Under the pieces are notes generated by a model, which worked only from the letters and a program-made list of their open reading frames with translations, did not search any database and had not been told where the DNA came from. The translations under genes and the position numbers were made by a program. Positions 1 through 11,640 of a DNA stretch of 64,000 nt are shown here, piece by piece (the stretch's first letter is position 1; each line of letters starts with the position of its first letter). Location of the stretch: NCBI RefSeq assembly GCF_029407905.1, contig NC_073626.1, positions 104,772,982 to 104,836,981 of the forward strand. Reading direction: 5' to 3'. The stretch is from Bubalus kerabau (Eukaryota; Chordata; Mammalia; Artiodactyla; Bovidae).

Positions 1-1197
1 TCCACGAAAACATTGAAGACTTTTAAAAGGCTGAAAAGAAACTTTTTTTTTTTTTTGTATGAATGTGGGATCCAGATCTCTGACCGCTTTGAAATAAATT
101 GAACTGTCAAGAAGGCTCTGAAGGGTTTATATCTGATCTACCACCTAAGGCTAAACACAGTCTGGCACTTTCGATGGATTGATGTTAGAGCCATGGTAAA
201 CATTCTGAATGAACCTCAGAAATTCCCTGGGATGCCACAAAAATCTAAACAATTAGAGTGTATAAGATGCCAATTAAAGAAAAGACTAAATTTAGTGAAT
301 AAATTCTACATATTAGTACCATCAGAGAGTGTAAAGTTTCAGAAAGGAATCTTGGATGTATTTGCTACTTCTACATAATATGGAAGCTATTTTTGGATCA
401 GGTGTAAGTAAGAGGTATTTATTTCCAGCAGGTCCTAAATTATCCTAAAATTAGCCTTCCATGATCTCCATAGGCAAAGCAATAGATGAACCAAAGAGAC
501 TTAGGGAACCACAGGGCCACTCAAATAGAGAAAAGACATACTGAATTAACAACTCTTGATAGGTATTTTTGCATAGTCTATTGGGAGAGAAAAAAAAAAA
601 AAACACTCGTAAGAAAATGAAGAACATTGGACAATCAGAATTCAAGAAATATATAATTCTTTTGGATTAACACTGACTCTTAAATTTATCATCATAGTAT
701 AGATAAGATCAGAGTGCTTACAAAGTATAAGATGAGCAGTATACAAATCATAAAACTTTTGAAATCAGAGTCTAAACAAAAATGGTTTGGGTTTGGGTTT
801 TCGTGTCTTTTTTTTAATATATCCTTGGTTAAAAGGATTGAAAGTTAATATCAAAAGCAAGCTATCTGACACTTGTGGATCATTGTTTATAATTATCCAT
901 AGAATAAATGTATAATTTTCCTATATAGATGTTATTCTATAGTGTTATAACATTCACCCCAATGAGGTTTGTAAAGTCCAAATGAACCAACACTGATAAC
1001 AAAGTAAAATTAGATAACTCTTAAATATTAAATATACTAAATATTGACTAGATCAAGCAAAGATCAGGGAAAGAAAGAGAAGGGTGAATCAATGAGTAAA
1101 ACTTTACTACCATTCAGCTAATTACCATGTAACAATATGGTACCATAAGAAGCTTGTTTCTTTGCTAACATTTTACATGAACTTCTAAGGCTGTTTA
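1..1197. other. AT-rich sequence, no recognised feature
   Basis: I see no gene or identifiable repeat. There is a poly-T run near 42-57 and a poly-A run near 588-604, either of which could be a remnant retroposon tail. Short open frames at 193-378 (+) and 451-645 (-) have no splice context or recognisable motif and look like chance. Confidence 0.6.
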
Positions 1198-1266
1198 GGG
1201 CTTCCCAGATGGTACAGTGCTAAACAATCTGCCCGCCAAAGCAGGAGACACAAGAGACATGGGTAA
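1198..1266 (+). repeat. Bov-tA SINE, tRNA-like head only
   Basis: Begins with the standard Bov-tA start (gggcttcccagatgg) and keeps the segment ending in gcaggagacac, then stops before the BovB-derived body. It is a 3'-truncated or deleted copy; a MIR follows directly. Confidence 0.7.
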
Positions 1267-1268
1267 GG

Positions 1269-1486
1269 CAGTATAGTTAAGAATATGAACTTCTAAATCA
1301 TCCAACATCAGCTTTAAACTTTCATTCTGCAGCTAACTCGATAAATGACCCAAATATTCTCACTGTTCCTGTCTATAAAATAAGGCTACTCATTTTACAG
1401 GGTAATTGTTAAGACTTAAGTAAGGTGTTTCACATAAAAGCACCTATCACATTGTTGGTTCATAATTGGCACCCACTAAATAAAAG
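1269..1486 (+). repeat. MIR SINE, near full length
   Basis: Ancient tRNA-derived mammalian SINE. The MIR order is visible: a tRNA-like head, the core (tctataaaataagg, matching the MIR 'ctgtaaaatggg' block) and the LINE2-like 3' end with cacctatcacattg and a final aataaaag. Heavily diverged. Confidence 0.7.
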
Positions 1487-1934
1487 TCTTATGTCTAAGA
1501 GAGAGAAGTGTTTTTTATTGGAAAATTAATAGATAAAATGAGCATGGTTTATGATCACATGACTCCTGAATAAAGTTAGCTAACATATTTAAAAAATACT
1601 TTAGAATCAGAGGAAATGTACCATATTCATCAGCCCCCTCACATTCAACAAATTCTGTCAATATCTGGATATTTCTAAATAAACAGACCAAAAATATGCT
1701 TCTTTAAAGTTGATTTTATTCTAGTTGTCATCTGGGTGTTTGAAATTATGAAGAAATGATTTAGTAGCAAAGATATATCAAATACAAATGACAATTAGGA
1801 CAATTGTAAGATTGAGGAATATTTTCCAATTTTAATCAAAATATTTCTGGACTCAGTTTACTTTTTCAAAGCATGAAATCATGGCTTATAAGTATTTGGG
1901 AAAGGCTAGAGACAAAGCAAAAATTTTGTTCTAT
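1487..1934. other. Unique AT-rich spacer
   Basis: No gene, RNA or identifiable repeat seen between the MIR and the nested Bov-tA pair. Confidence 0.5.
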
Positions 1935-1956
1935 GATATCTTCATTACAGTGTGTG

Positions 1957-2164
1957 AAAGTGAAAGTCAAGTTGCTCAATCGTGTCCGACTTTTTGCCAT
2001 GAACTGTAAGTCTACCAGGCTCCTCCATCCATGGGATTTTCCAGGCAAGAACACTGCAGTGGGTTGCCATTTCCTTCTCCAGGGAATCTTCCCAAGCTAA
2101 GGATTGAAGCCTGGTCTCCCACATGGTAGGAAGATGCTTTACCGTCTTAGCCATCAGGGAAATC
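1957..2164 (-). repeat. Bov-tA SINE, inserted in another Bov-tA
   Basis: Reverse-oriented Bov-tA: BovB-derived body first (gtgtccgac, ccaggcaagaaca), then the tRNA-like head ending near gccatcagggaaatc. It is bracketed by the 9-bp repeat cagtgtgtg at 1948-1956 and 2165-2173, so it inserted into the tail of the Bov-tA to its right and is the younger of the two. Confidence 0.85.
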
Positions 2165-2393
2165 CAGTGTGTGCATGCATGCTAAGTCGCCCACTCATGT
2201 CCGACTCTTTGCAACCCCATGGACTGTAGCTGCCAGGCTCCTCTGTCCATGGGATTCTCCAGGCAAGAATACTGGAGTGGGTTGCCATGCCTTTCTCCAG
2301 GGGATCTTCCCAACACAGGGATCAAACCCAGGTCTCCTATGTCTCCTGCATTGGCAGGCAGGTTCTTTACCACTAGCATCACCTGGGAAGCCT
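2165..2393 (-). repeat. Bov-tA SINE, host of the nested copy
   Basis: Reverse Bov-tA whose head ends in cacctgggaagcc at the right. The outer 13-bp target duplication gatatcttcatta occurs at 1935-1947 and 2394-2406, enclosing both SINEs. The GTGCATGCATGC-like tail is typical of the family. Confidence 0.88.
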
Positions 2394-2406
2394 GATATCT
2401 TCATTA

Positions 2407-3943
2407 GCTTTATAAAATGACTGAAGCATAGGTGTCATATTTTTTTTTGCACTGCCCATTTTTAAAGTATGTACTGAGAGCAAAGATGATGAATATTTAG
2501 CAACAGTTTGAGAATAGCTTCAAAACAGATGAATTTTTGTGTATATATAGTTAAATACTTAAAATTTTATATATTCTAAATGCAGTTAGTCTTTGCCACT
2601 GTCCTGGTATACTTAGTAAATCTGTATTTCATATATTTCTTGATAGAGGCGTATTACATTTCCAAAAGTTTAGAACCCAACTTTCAGACACTGCATAAAA
2701 AGTGAATTATAGCAGACATTATCTGTGTTGAAAAACCAATGTACCGCATCATCTAATTTCATAAAACTATAGTATGTGCCAGATTGCTGAGAAAATAGTT
2801 TTGCAAAAGCACACAAACTAATATTGTTACCAAAAAAGAAAATGGCTCTTTTTGACTTTCCTCCTTATCAAAAGACCCCAACTCAAACAGGACAAGTTTT
2901 TGGCAGAAGATTCATTTGTGTTTTCTAAATGAAGCCACTCTGTGCCAACTGTTTCTTCTCTATTCTTCTTTACTTGCTAACTAAAGAAATCCAAGTGCAT
3001 TTTATGGTTTAAAAAGAAACATTGCTACTGGCTTGGGACCTTGCCCACCAAATATTGGCTTGGAGTTCATTTCGTCAGTCATTGGTATACCCAGAAAACA
3101 AAGGAATGATGGGCAACAGGTATGCCAACAGACAGTTTTTGGGACACAATTCTAATTTAAAACTAGTCTTGACTAGTTTCCCTTTCTCTCTCTCTCCTTT
3201 TTTGTCTGTTAGACTTAGAATGATCTAAATCTGTTTACTTCTGGCTGTCAGTCTCCACATATCCACCTTTCCTGCCAATGCAGTGTCATCCATCTAGAAC
3301 TCTGGGTTTTTTGGTTTCTTGCTTTCAATCTCTAATTTATTAAGCCAATTTTCCACTTTTCCAAGACTCCCACACCTATCACTCTGCCATTGACTGCTGA
3401 TGTGGAACTCTGTCAAAAATGCTTTCAAAATGCAAGCACTTTATGAGAATTTGTGCAGTTGTTTACAAAAAGATTTTTATTTTATCAACAAAATAATTAC
3501 TTTTTTATGGCTTCCCCTAGAGCCATAGATTTTAAAGGTGAATAGAGTAAGTATTTATTCTATTCTAAAGATGAACAGAGCAAATATGAGGTCTAGAGGC
3601 TAGATTCTAAAATCAGAAGAATAATAATTGTATGTTTTTATACTTGAGGTGAATAAATAGCTAACATTATCAGAAAACATTTTATATATTATAAGATTTG
3701 ATCAATCCATAAAATACTGGAAAGGCTTGGCATTTATTCGGTTTTCCTATGCAGAGGGAAAATACCTTATTGCTTTTTTTTTTTTAATACCACCAGGTAA
3801 ACGTTTTCCACATGCTAAAGGCTCAACAAACTACAGAAAAAATTAGCAGAAGCTCTCTAGAATAGGGAATTGCTGAATATTACTAAATGTAGAATAGAGA
3901 ATGACTGAAAATTAGTAAACACAGATTAAAAATATAAAAATAA
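2407..3943. other. Unique AT-rich sequence
   Basis: No supported gene or repeat. A 68-codon open frame at 3022-3228 has no recognisable motif. A poly-T run near 3774-3785 precedes the 7SL-like segment. Confidence 0.5.
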
Positions 3944-4070
3944 GCCAGGGGAGATGGCTCCCACTTATGGGTCACCTATGGAAAGCAGGAGGATGCGTTG
4001 AACCCACAAGTTCTAAGCTGTATCTGCACTAAATTAAGTATTAATATGGTGACCTCTCAGAAATGTGAAC
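3944..4070 (+). pseudogene. RN7SL-like: 7SL (SRP) RNA pseudogene, 5' fragment
   Basis: The order of blocks follows 7SL RNA, the RNA scaffold of the signal recognition particle: the start (gccaggggagatggc for the 7SL 5' end), then ggaggatgcgttgaa, then the S-domain block ctgcactaaattaag and taatatggtgacctctcag. The last two belong to 7SL but not to Alu, so this is not an Alu-like monomer. About 20 nt between the two halves (the region before 'tccgcactaag') is missing, and the copy ends after roughly the first half of the RNA. Many substitutions and the missing 3' half make it non-functional. No clear poly-A or target duplication was found. Confidence 0.75.
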
Positions 4071-6840
4071 ATTAAAATAATTTTGATTTGAAGTGATTTA
4101 TTATTAAATACAATAATATGTTTGATGTGGCAAAGCAGAGTCCTGACCATCATTTTGGGGCTTACACAATTAATAAATCATATTTAATCTCTTTTTTCCC
4201 CTTGAAACATTAACTTGAACCAAAGGCCTTGAAAAGTTACTGAGGTAAACAACACCATTAGACAAAAAAACATTTAATTCAGTTATACTATTGAAAAGGC
4301 ATTAAAAAATAAAATAAAGCAAATTATGATCTTACGTTTTAACTCCTGCATTATCTATTATTACATAAAAAAAACGTTCCCCAGATTTTGTTCCAAGCAC
4401 ATGCAAGAGTGTTTTACAGTAGGAAAAAACTACCACATTTAAGTCAGTTTGGGAAATGCTGCATGTAATGTCTCTGTCTTGACATGCAGATTAGCATATT
4501 AATATGAACATATTTAGCTGTGTTGGGAGTGAAATTCCCCTCACATATTTTAGCACAGAATGCTTTTGGTAGCATTTTACCAGACTGTCTTCTGAAGAAT
4601 ACATATTGGGAAATGTTGGCTAGGCCTAAAGGTCCATCTTTCAGTTAGTAATTTGTTGCTAATTTTAATTTCAAGAAAACTTTCTTTTCTGTCTCTTGTG
4701 TGTGCCATATAACAATAGTTATCTAGGATGTGTTTGTTTGAACAGGTGAAAAAAGGGATTGAAATTTCAGAGCCTTAAGTTATAGTTTATTTTTTCCCTA
4801 GAAATTAAATAGGCTTTTTCTTTCATATAAATTTCTTTTCATAGAAATTATCCAAACCAATATTTTATAATTTTTCACAATGTATGAATATATTACAGAA
4901 AGACAAAGCAAGAATATTGAGCCTATACCAGTGATATACTATTTAAGTAAAGTAAAACTTACAACAAAGCAAATCTTAAATTTAAGTAATGCATAATTGC
5001 TATTATCCTACAGAGTTCAGCATAAGTTATAAGTAGTCAAAGTGAATCACTGGAATTAAAAGGACTGTTTTGTTACATAATCAACTTTTGAAGTTTCTTT
5101 TTTTGAAGTCTTTAATATTACTTAAGCCACTTACACACACAAACACACAACATATTACTAAGGGAATACTTTCTTCCATTATTGAAAGTTAATTATTTGC
5201 ACTTACAAAGTCTCTCATATTTGAGGTAAAAAAGTAAAACTATCTAATCAGCAATCAGACTTTAGTAAGCATTCATTTCTTATTTCCCTAGGAATCCCTG
5301 TACTTAATGAATGTTCTAGATCTACCTTACCATAGTTTCCTCCATATGAAAGATTTAAGACTGAGGAACAAAGCTACTGTTTGGAGGCCAGTGGGATGAA
5401 GTTTATTATTCAGCCCTATAATGGCAATACTCCTTTTTTTCTTTTAGTAAGGAGATATTTATTTAGTAAAGAAATGGTTTAATAGATCTATTATCTAATA
5501 GATAGTAAAGCCCTCTAACAATTTAGCTCATCAACCCATACAGAGTGCCTATTTTGTGCAATTGTTCTATGCTAAAAATTTACAACTCTGGTCAAAGTGC
5601 TCCAAGAAATTTCATTCTTATTTCCAGATTTTGCCCATGTTTTACTGATATCATGTTTTGTTGATACCTTGGCAGGGATATATTTCATAGTAGATTATTT
5701 TTCTGTCATGAGCGTCCTTAAGATCTATGTGTGGAACTTCTAAATGTTCACATTCTGTGCATGACATGAACCAACTTTGTTTCCTTTAATGAAGTGAGAA
5801 GGAAAACATCAGAGTACATGGAAATATATGACTAATGGAAACAGTAAAGAGATCCAGTCTCCCTTCTCTTCTGTTACAAAGTTGTTCCCCATCAGGAAGA
5901 GAACAAAAGTTGAAAGTGATTTTGAAAGGAGATTTCATGAGTCAAGGAAATCTCCTAAAAACATCAATAGTTTCATAAAGTGATGACAAGACAGAGAAAG
6001 AGAAAGATCAATAAGGAATGATCATGTCAAACCAATCTATAAAATATTACCTATTCAAAAACAGTGAATGAAGTAAGTTATTTCACTTATTTTTATTAAT
6101 CCTTGGCTAATTTTAAATCTAGTGAATCTCTTAAAAACATGATCTAAATTTAACATTTTATTGCTACTTCATTATTTGGATAAAGATTACAAGTCTTTAA
6201 TATTGCTGGCTTGAAAACTAAATTATTTTCTAGAAGCTTTTTGAACAGAAGCAGTGTAACTCTGTTTCATGAAAAACATGATGCAGCAGAAAAGATAAAA
6301 GATTTATAAGGAATTTCTTTTCCTCTTTTTGAAAGCTGATGCCTATGGCTTTCACTAATTGAAAATTTTATTTATAAAGACAGACCTGTAGGCAGTCTAT
6401 TTGCAGTCGCCAGCATTAACTGCACATTGTAACTTCCTGCATTTAGAAAAAACTTAGAGATCAATGGGACCGGATGGTGACAATTTGAGGAAGTCTTCAC
6501 TAATTTGTAATGACATAGGTGTGCAGAAAAACAAATAATTACCTACTCATTATCTTTCATAATTTCAAGGATATCCCTGAAACTATCATTATCCATGAAT
6601 AAGAATAAGAGAAAGATTTAATGGTCATTAACATTGAAAACACTTACGGTTCATTTTTACTGAGGTTTTTCAATGTAGTAACTTTTATAAATTAGGGGTG
6701 TTATGTATGTGTGGGTATGTGTATAAAATTATGTCTATTGACATTCCAATGCTAAACCCTAGAAAGTATTATTTAACATTTGATTAGATGTTTGATGATA
6801 TTGTCTCCAAATATTTTGTCTGTTTATAAGTCTGCCTAAG
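4071..6840. other. Unique AT-rich sequence, 2.8 kb
   Basis: I recognise no gene or repeat here. It holds only short low-complexity tracts such as an imperfect CA tract near 5133-5148. It is one of the longest repeat-free stretches in the window. Confidence 0.5.
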
Positions 6841-6848
6841 ATACCAGC

Positions 6849-7125
6849 CGGAGAAGGCAATGACAACCCACTCCAGTACTCTTGCCTGGAAAATCCCATG
6901 GACGGAGAAGCCTGGTAGGCTGCAGTCCATGGGGTCGCGAAGAGTCGGACACGACTGAGCGACTTCACTTTCACTTTTTACTTACATGCACTGGAGAAGG
7001 AAATGGCAACCCACTCCAGTGTTCTTGCTTGGAGAATCCCAGGGACGGGGAAGCCTGGTGGGCTGCTGCCTATGGGGGTCCCACAGAGTCGGACACGACT
7101 GAAGCGACTTAGCAGCAGCAGCAAA
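6849..7125 (+). repeat. Bov-A2 dimeric SINE
   Basis: Two BovB-3'-end-derived monomers in tandem: ggagaaggcaatg... and ggagaaggaaatgg..., joined by the cactttcacttt linker and ending in (AGC)n. Target duplication ataccagc at 6841-6848 and 7126-7133. Open frames through it on both strands are SINE sequence, not genes. Confidence 0.93.
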
Positions 7126-7172
7126 ATACCAGCAATAATTGAATAAAAGGGTTGTACTATTTCGCTTAGGGA

Positions 7173-7393
7173 TTCTCAGGTGGCACCGTGGTGGTAAAAA
7201 TTCACCCGCCAATGCAGGAGATGCAAAAGACTGATTAGATCCCTGCATCCGGAAGATCTTGAGTGGGAAATGGCAACCACTCCAGTATTCTTGCCTGGAA
7301 AATTCCATGGACACAGGAGCCTGGCGGGCTACAGCCAATGGGTTTGCAGAGTCAGACTCTACTGAGCATACATTCATGCACTATCATGCTTAT
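7173..7393 (+). repeat. Bov-tA SINE
   Basis: Complete Bov-tA order: tRNA-like head (ggcaccgtggtgg, ccaatgcaggaga), then BovB-derived body (tattcttgcctgg, gagcctggcggg). A 9-bp direct repeat gcttaggga at 7164-7172 and 7394-7402 is the likely target duplication. It lies 40 bp from the preceding Bov-A2. Confidence 0.88.
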
Positions 7394-7402
7394 GCTTAGG
7401 GA

Positions 7403-8039
7403 AAATATTCTGTGTTATTTTTACTTTTATTATATTAAAGCTTTGTGAATTCCAAGGAAGAGAAGAGTTGAATTTGTTATCTGTCCAGGTCTATATCAAT
7501 TTAAGCTCTGCATTACTAATACATTTCAAAATCTTCGAAGTAAAACTATACAGCAACCATTTCCTTGCTGATATAGGCAAATTGATTTTTTGTTGTTCTT
7601 AAGTCTAAATTGTCCTTTTTCATTATGTTCAGGTGAATAGACTTTGAATTCCAGGTCAAAAACTGGAGTTTGGCTTCTATGAGAAAGAAGAGTAGTATAT
7701 AAAGAAGGATGTTTACTTTCTTCAGTTGGTGTAAGTGAATGATAAACTTTGATTAAAAAGTCACAGTGTATTAATTTTAGATTTAATTAAATGGAATGCA
7801 TTCTTTCATCATATTTTTCTTTCTTTGGATCATATTACAAAGCTTATTTTTTTAATATAAATAATCATTTTGTTAAAGTAGTAATGAATATTAGTACATT
7901 TAACTGAAAAAGTAATATTAAAAAACAAAACAAAACACCTCTTACCACTCAAAAATAGCCACAGAAATGTTTTGGTGCAGTTCCTCTCAATCTGTTGTCT
8001 AGGAAAAAGGAGGCATCTCTATTCCCTCTGTGACAGCTG
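7403..8039. other. Unique AT-rich spacer
   Basis: No recognisable gene or repeat; a short A/C-rich run lies near 7920-7936. Confidence 0.5.
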
Positions 8040-8215
8040 GAAAAATTCTTTATACCATATGGAAGCATGTGAGTCATCCCCACCCCCTCCAGTCAGAAAA
8101 ACCCTGCTGGGGCCATTCACACTTGAAACAAACTCCAACATTCTTTGCTCATCCCTCAGGGCCCTGCATGATTTAACTGAGTACTCGCCCTCTGACCTCA
8201 GCTCTCTTAAAGGGA
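8040..8215 (+). repeat. L2 LINE fragment
   Basis: Sense-strand fit to the L2 stretch that runs through ctcagggccctgcatgat and ctctgacctcagctc. Old and diverged. An 87-codon open frame at 7972-8235 overlaps it and is attributed to the repeat. Confidence 0.55.
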
Positions 8216-8219
8216 GTTG

Positions 8220-9017
8220 TGTGGGTATCTATTGATAGTCCCAGAAACTAGACCATCAGTTCTTTATATCATGACCTCCAATATTCTAGTTTGGCATCAT
8301 TTAAGATGACCAAATTATCTCTATTTTCCTTGGATTGCCCTCATTTTAAATCTGACAAGCTCACATTCCAGGAACTTACTCAGTTTTTGGCAAATAAGAT
8401 ATTCCTAGAATAAGGGTATTAATTATAATATTAGCATGTTGGTCATTTTAGATACATCAACCATTGAATAATATTTGTTCTTAAGTCCACAATTTTGTGC
8501 TTCACGGCACAACTTATTGATATTATATATTCCCCACTGATTTGGAACACTGTCATTACTAAAAGTTAAAATGAGAAATGATTGACATTGGTTTTGACTA
8601 TGCATTCTCATGAATTAATCTATATGTCTATGTAAGTAATAAGACCATACTTTTTAAGTAATTGTGACTTTATGGCATTTAATGATACATAGAAATAGAA
8701 GGGTCCATCTCATGTTTTCAATATGCTATTTTTGTTGATTTATTTTTCAGATATATTTCAAAACAATTTTTCAAATTATAAAGATGCCATATTGGAATAC
8801 AAATTTGAATTAGAATGTACAGCTTGAGAAAAATGCCTATAGTTGTAATACTGAAAGTCTCCATTCAGAACATATACATATCCATGTAATTTTTCAAATT
8901 ATCTTTATGACTTTTAATAATGCAATTAGTAATAAGTTCAGAGCATTTTTTACCTTTACTTTAGTTTTAATTGATTTCTCCTTAATCATTTTGAGTTGTT
9001 TTAGTGGGTATTTCAAA
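8220..9017. other. Unique AT-rich sequence
   Basis: No identifiable gene or repeat before the BovB fragment. Confidence 0.5.
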
Positions 9018-9546
9018 CTTGAAAAGTTATGACCAACCTAGACAGCATATTAAAAAGCAGAGGCATTACTTTGCCAACAATGGTCCTCAGGTCAAGTCTA
9101 TGTCTTTTCCAGTAGTCATGTATGGATGTGAGAGTTGGACTATAAAGAGAGCTGAGTGCCAAAGAATTGATGCTTTTGAACTGTGGTGTTGGAGAAGACT
9201 CTTGAGAGTCCCTTGGACTGCAAGGAGATCCAATCAGTCCATTCTAAAGGAGACCAGTCCTGAGTGTTCATTGGAAGGACTGATGCTGATGCTGAAACTC
9301 CAATACTTTGGCCACCTGATGCGAAGAGCTGACTCATTTGAAAAGACCCTGAGGCTGGGAAAGATTGAAGGCAGGAGGAGAAGGGGACGACAGAGGATGA
9401 GATGGTTAGATGGCATCACCAACTCAATGGACATGAGTTGAGAGTAGACTCTGGGAGCTGGTGATGGACAGGGATGCCTGGTGTTCTGCAGTCCATGGGG
9501 CTGCAGAGTTGGACACGACTGAGTGACTGAACTGATACTGATACTG
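9018..9546 (+). mobile_element. BovB LINE (RTE), 3' fragment
   Basis: 5'-truncated BovB copy covering the last ~530 bp. Translation shows the C-terminal part of the reverse transcriptase polyprotein: VVMYGCESWT, RIDAFELWCWRRLLRVPW, LQYFGHLMRRADS and the basic run GRRRRGRQRMRWLDG. The frame stays open to 9441, where a one-base loss after 'gacatgagt' makes an early stop. The 3' end is the BovB tail of repeated ACTGA-type units. Non-functional. Confidence 0.93.
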
Positions 9547-9579
9547 ACCGTAGCTATCTTTGTAATGCCTCTCTTTCTT

Positions 9580-9776
9580 ACCTATGTGTGCTTAGTCGAT
9601 TAGTCATGTCCAACTGTTTGTGACTGCAGGTTCCTCTGTCCCTGGGAATTCTTCAGGCAAGAATACTGTAGTGGGTTGCCATGCTCTCCTCCAGGGAATC
9701 TTCCCAACTCAGGGACCAAACCCAGGTCCCCCACTTTGCAGGCAGATTCTTTACCATCTGAGCCACCAAGGAAGCT
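9580..9776 (-). repeat. Bov-tA SINE
   Basis: Reverse orientation: gtgtgcttagtcg tail, BovB-derived body (gggaatcttcccaac) and tRNA-like head (ccatctgagccaccaagg) in order. It lies ~35 bp downstream of the BovB tail. No clear target duplication seen. Confidence 0.87.
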
Positions 9777-10256
9777 TTTGAACTTCTAATCCAGTCTAAT
9801 AGGAGGATCAGAAACAGTTGACATTCATATGACAAAAATATTCATTTACAGTTTTACTTCAAGGAAACATTAACTGTCTTCCCTTTCTCATAATACAGTC
9901 TAATTTGGACATCCTGGTCATTCCTTCAAATATCACAGTGATCCATTACCTTAATGTACCATGCTGATTTGGACACAGCAAACAAGAGCTGGCTATTACA
10001 CTGATAACACTGGCAGACCTGGGAAGATACAGTCACTCCAGAGAGTGAGAGATAAATGCTTGGAAGGTACACAGAACTATGAGTTCAGTAAAGTTTTTAA
10101 GGTTCTGATGGCCAGAGGTATCCTGGGCTATCCTCTGTAGAGTAAGAGAAAACCCCCTGCATCTTGCATCTTCTACTACAAAGAAGGAGGCACAGTGCCT
10201 GGTACACCTGTTGATATTCTGATGGATAGTAAATTACATCCACCACTTATCATCAT
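9777..10256. other. Unique sequence
   Basis: No supported gene or repeat. Confidence 0.45.
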
Positions 10257-10385
10257 GTGAAATTACCTCCTTTGTTTAATTAGTTACTTATTTATCATCT
10301 GAATTTCCACTTAACTGTAAGCACTATGAGGGAAGGAAACTCCTTTAATTCCAGTATCTAAAATTATGTCTGGTTCAATGGGTGG
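10257..10385 (+). repeat. L2 LINE 3' fragment
   Basis: Diverged match to the L2 3' end block containing actgtaagcactatgaggg followed by a weak 'mentioned-size' tail (tctggttcaatgg). Old mammalian repeat. Confidence 0.5.
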
Positions 10386-11024
10386 TAGGAGCAGCATTCC
10401 CCAGGTGCAGGTAAGGAGGCGTGCTGAGAAATCAAAACAAAAATACACACAAGTGCAAGTTCATTTGCTTTCCATGATACTCACACACCAGGAATATGAA
10501 ACAATTTCGGTAATAAAATGCATCTCTCTCTAAAAAATATTTTAGTATAAGTTCTAAACAATCACTGTGGTTGCCATTAAGTGTTGTACATATATATATT
10601 TATTATTTTAAATATTTCTCCTTTAATAAATATAGTATTCTACCTATAAGGTGATTCTGAGATCTCCAAGTTATAGCTGGTCCATGACTCAAAAAAGAGG
10701 AATAATTACATGAGTTTCCTTAAGATTGTAAACTAGTAGAGATTTTAAATTAGTTAAGCCTCCTTCAGATTTTGTCCCTGCATCCAGTGGTACTACATAT
10801 TCTTGTCTTTGAGCAATGGCTACAAAAGGCAATGAAATAGGATGTGAGTTACTTTAATTGTATTGTTATATGTGACCACTTAAAATTTTTTTGTGTTTAA
10901 AGTATAAGGCAGTGAAACAGTGTGAACTTTGATATGTATTATCTTTGTTTGATAAGTGAAAATTTTGATTATTCATGAAACATATTATTGGATTTTGATA
11001 ACATCATTAACATGAAATTTCATC
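10386..11024. other. Unique AT-rich sequence
   Basis: No gene or identifiable repeat; a short (TA)n-like run near 10591-10602. Confidence 0.45.
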
Positions 11025-11220
11025 TTCTTTGTTAAATAAACTTTATTTTAGAGTGGTTTTAGGTTTACAGAAAGATTGCAAAGATAATGTAGACTTCCTG
11101 AATACCTTAAACACAATCCATCTTATTATTAATGTCTTACATTAGTATAGTAGATTTGTCATAATTAATTAACATTGATGCCTCATTATTAACTAAAGAT
11201 TATCTTAGTGACATGAAAAG
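11025..11220 (-). repeat. L1M LINE 3' UTR, antisense
   Basis: Matches the antisense of old L1M 3' sequence: gagtggttttaggtttacag, then a run equivalent to 'acattagtatagtagatttgtcat' and an attaacattgatgcc block. Strongly decayed. Confidence 0.6.
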
Positions 11221-11474
11221 TGGACATTTGATTTCCAAAAACATAGATATAGTCTATCAACTTGACTGTGTGGTCATAAGAGCAATAATTATAAAAAAGA
11301 TGTTATAAGGAAAAAGGTTATTGATTGTTAAACACAGTAAACAGTATAAAATTGTACACAGTGATGGCAACTATGTGAAGATATAATATGGACATATTAT
11401 ATGAACTAGAGGGAAATAAAAAGAAATTAAATTAGTGTTAATGTCATGTGATATATTTGTAGTGACTAATTGAT
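11221..11474. other. AT-rich spacer between two L1 pieces
   Basis: No recognisable feature. It may be decayed L1 joining the flanking fragments, but I cannot support that from the sequence. Confidence 0.35.
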
Positions 11475-11640
11475 TTTTTTAATTAAGCAATTTATTTAGA
11501 GATAATTGTAAATTCACATGCCATAAAAAATAATACAGAGAGATCCCATGTATCCTTCACCAAGTTCCCCCAAGGATAACGTCTTACAAAATTGTACATT
11601 ATCACAACCAGGAAAAGGATATTGGTCCAAGTAATACATG
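11475..11640 (-). repeat. L1M LINE 3' UTR, antisense
   Basis: Contains the diagnostic antisense blocks agagatcccatgtatcc, ttcaccaagttcccccaa and attatcacaaccagg. The same L1M segment occurs near 34,480-34,560. Confidence 0.65.

Noticed and set aside
6759..7377. Several open frames with repeated WSGLSLPSP and LPGESHG-like peptides
   Set aside because: These peptides recur at every Bov-A2 and Bov-tA and are SINE translation.
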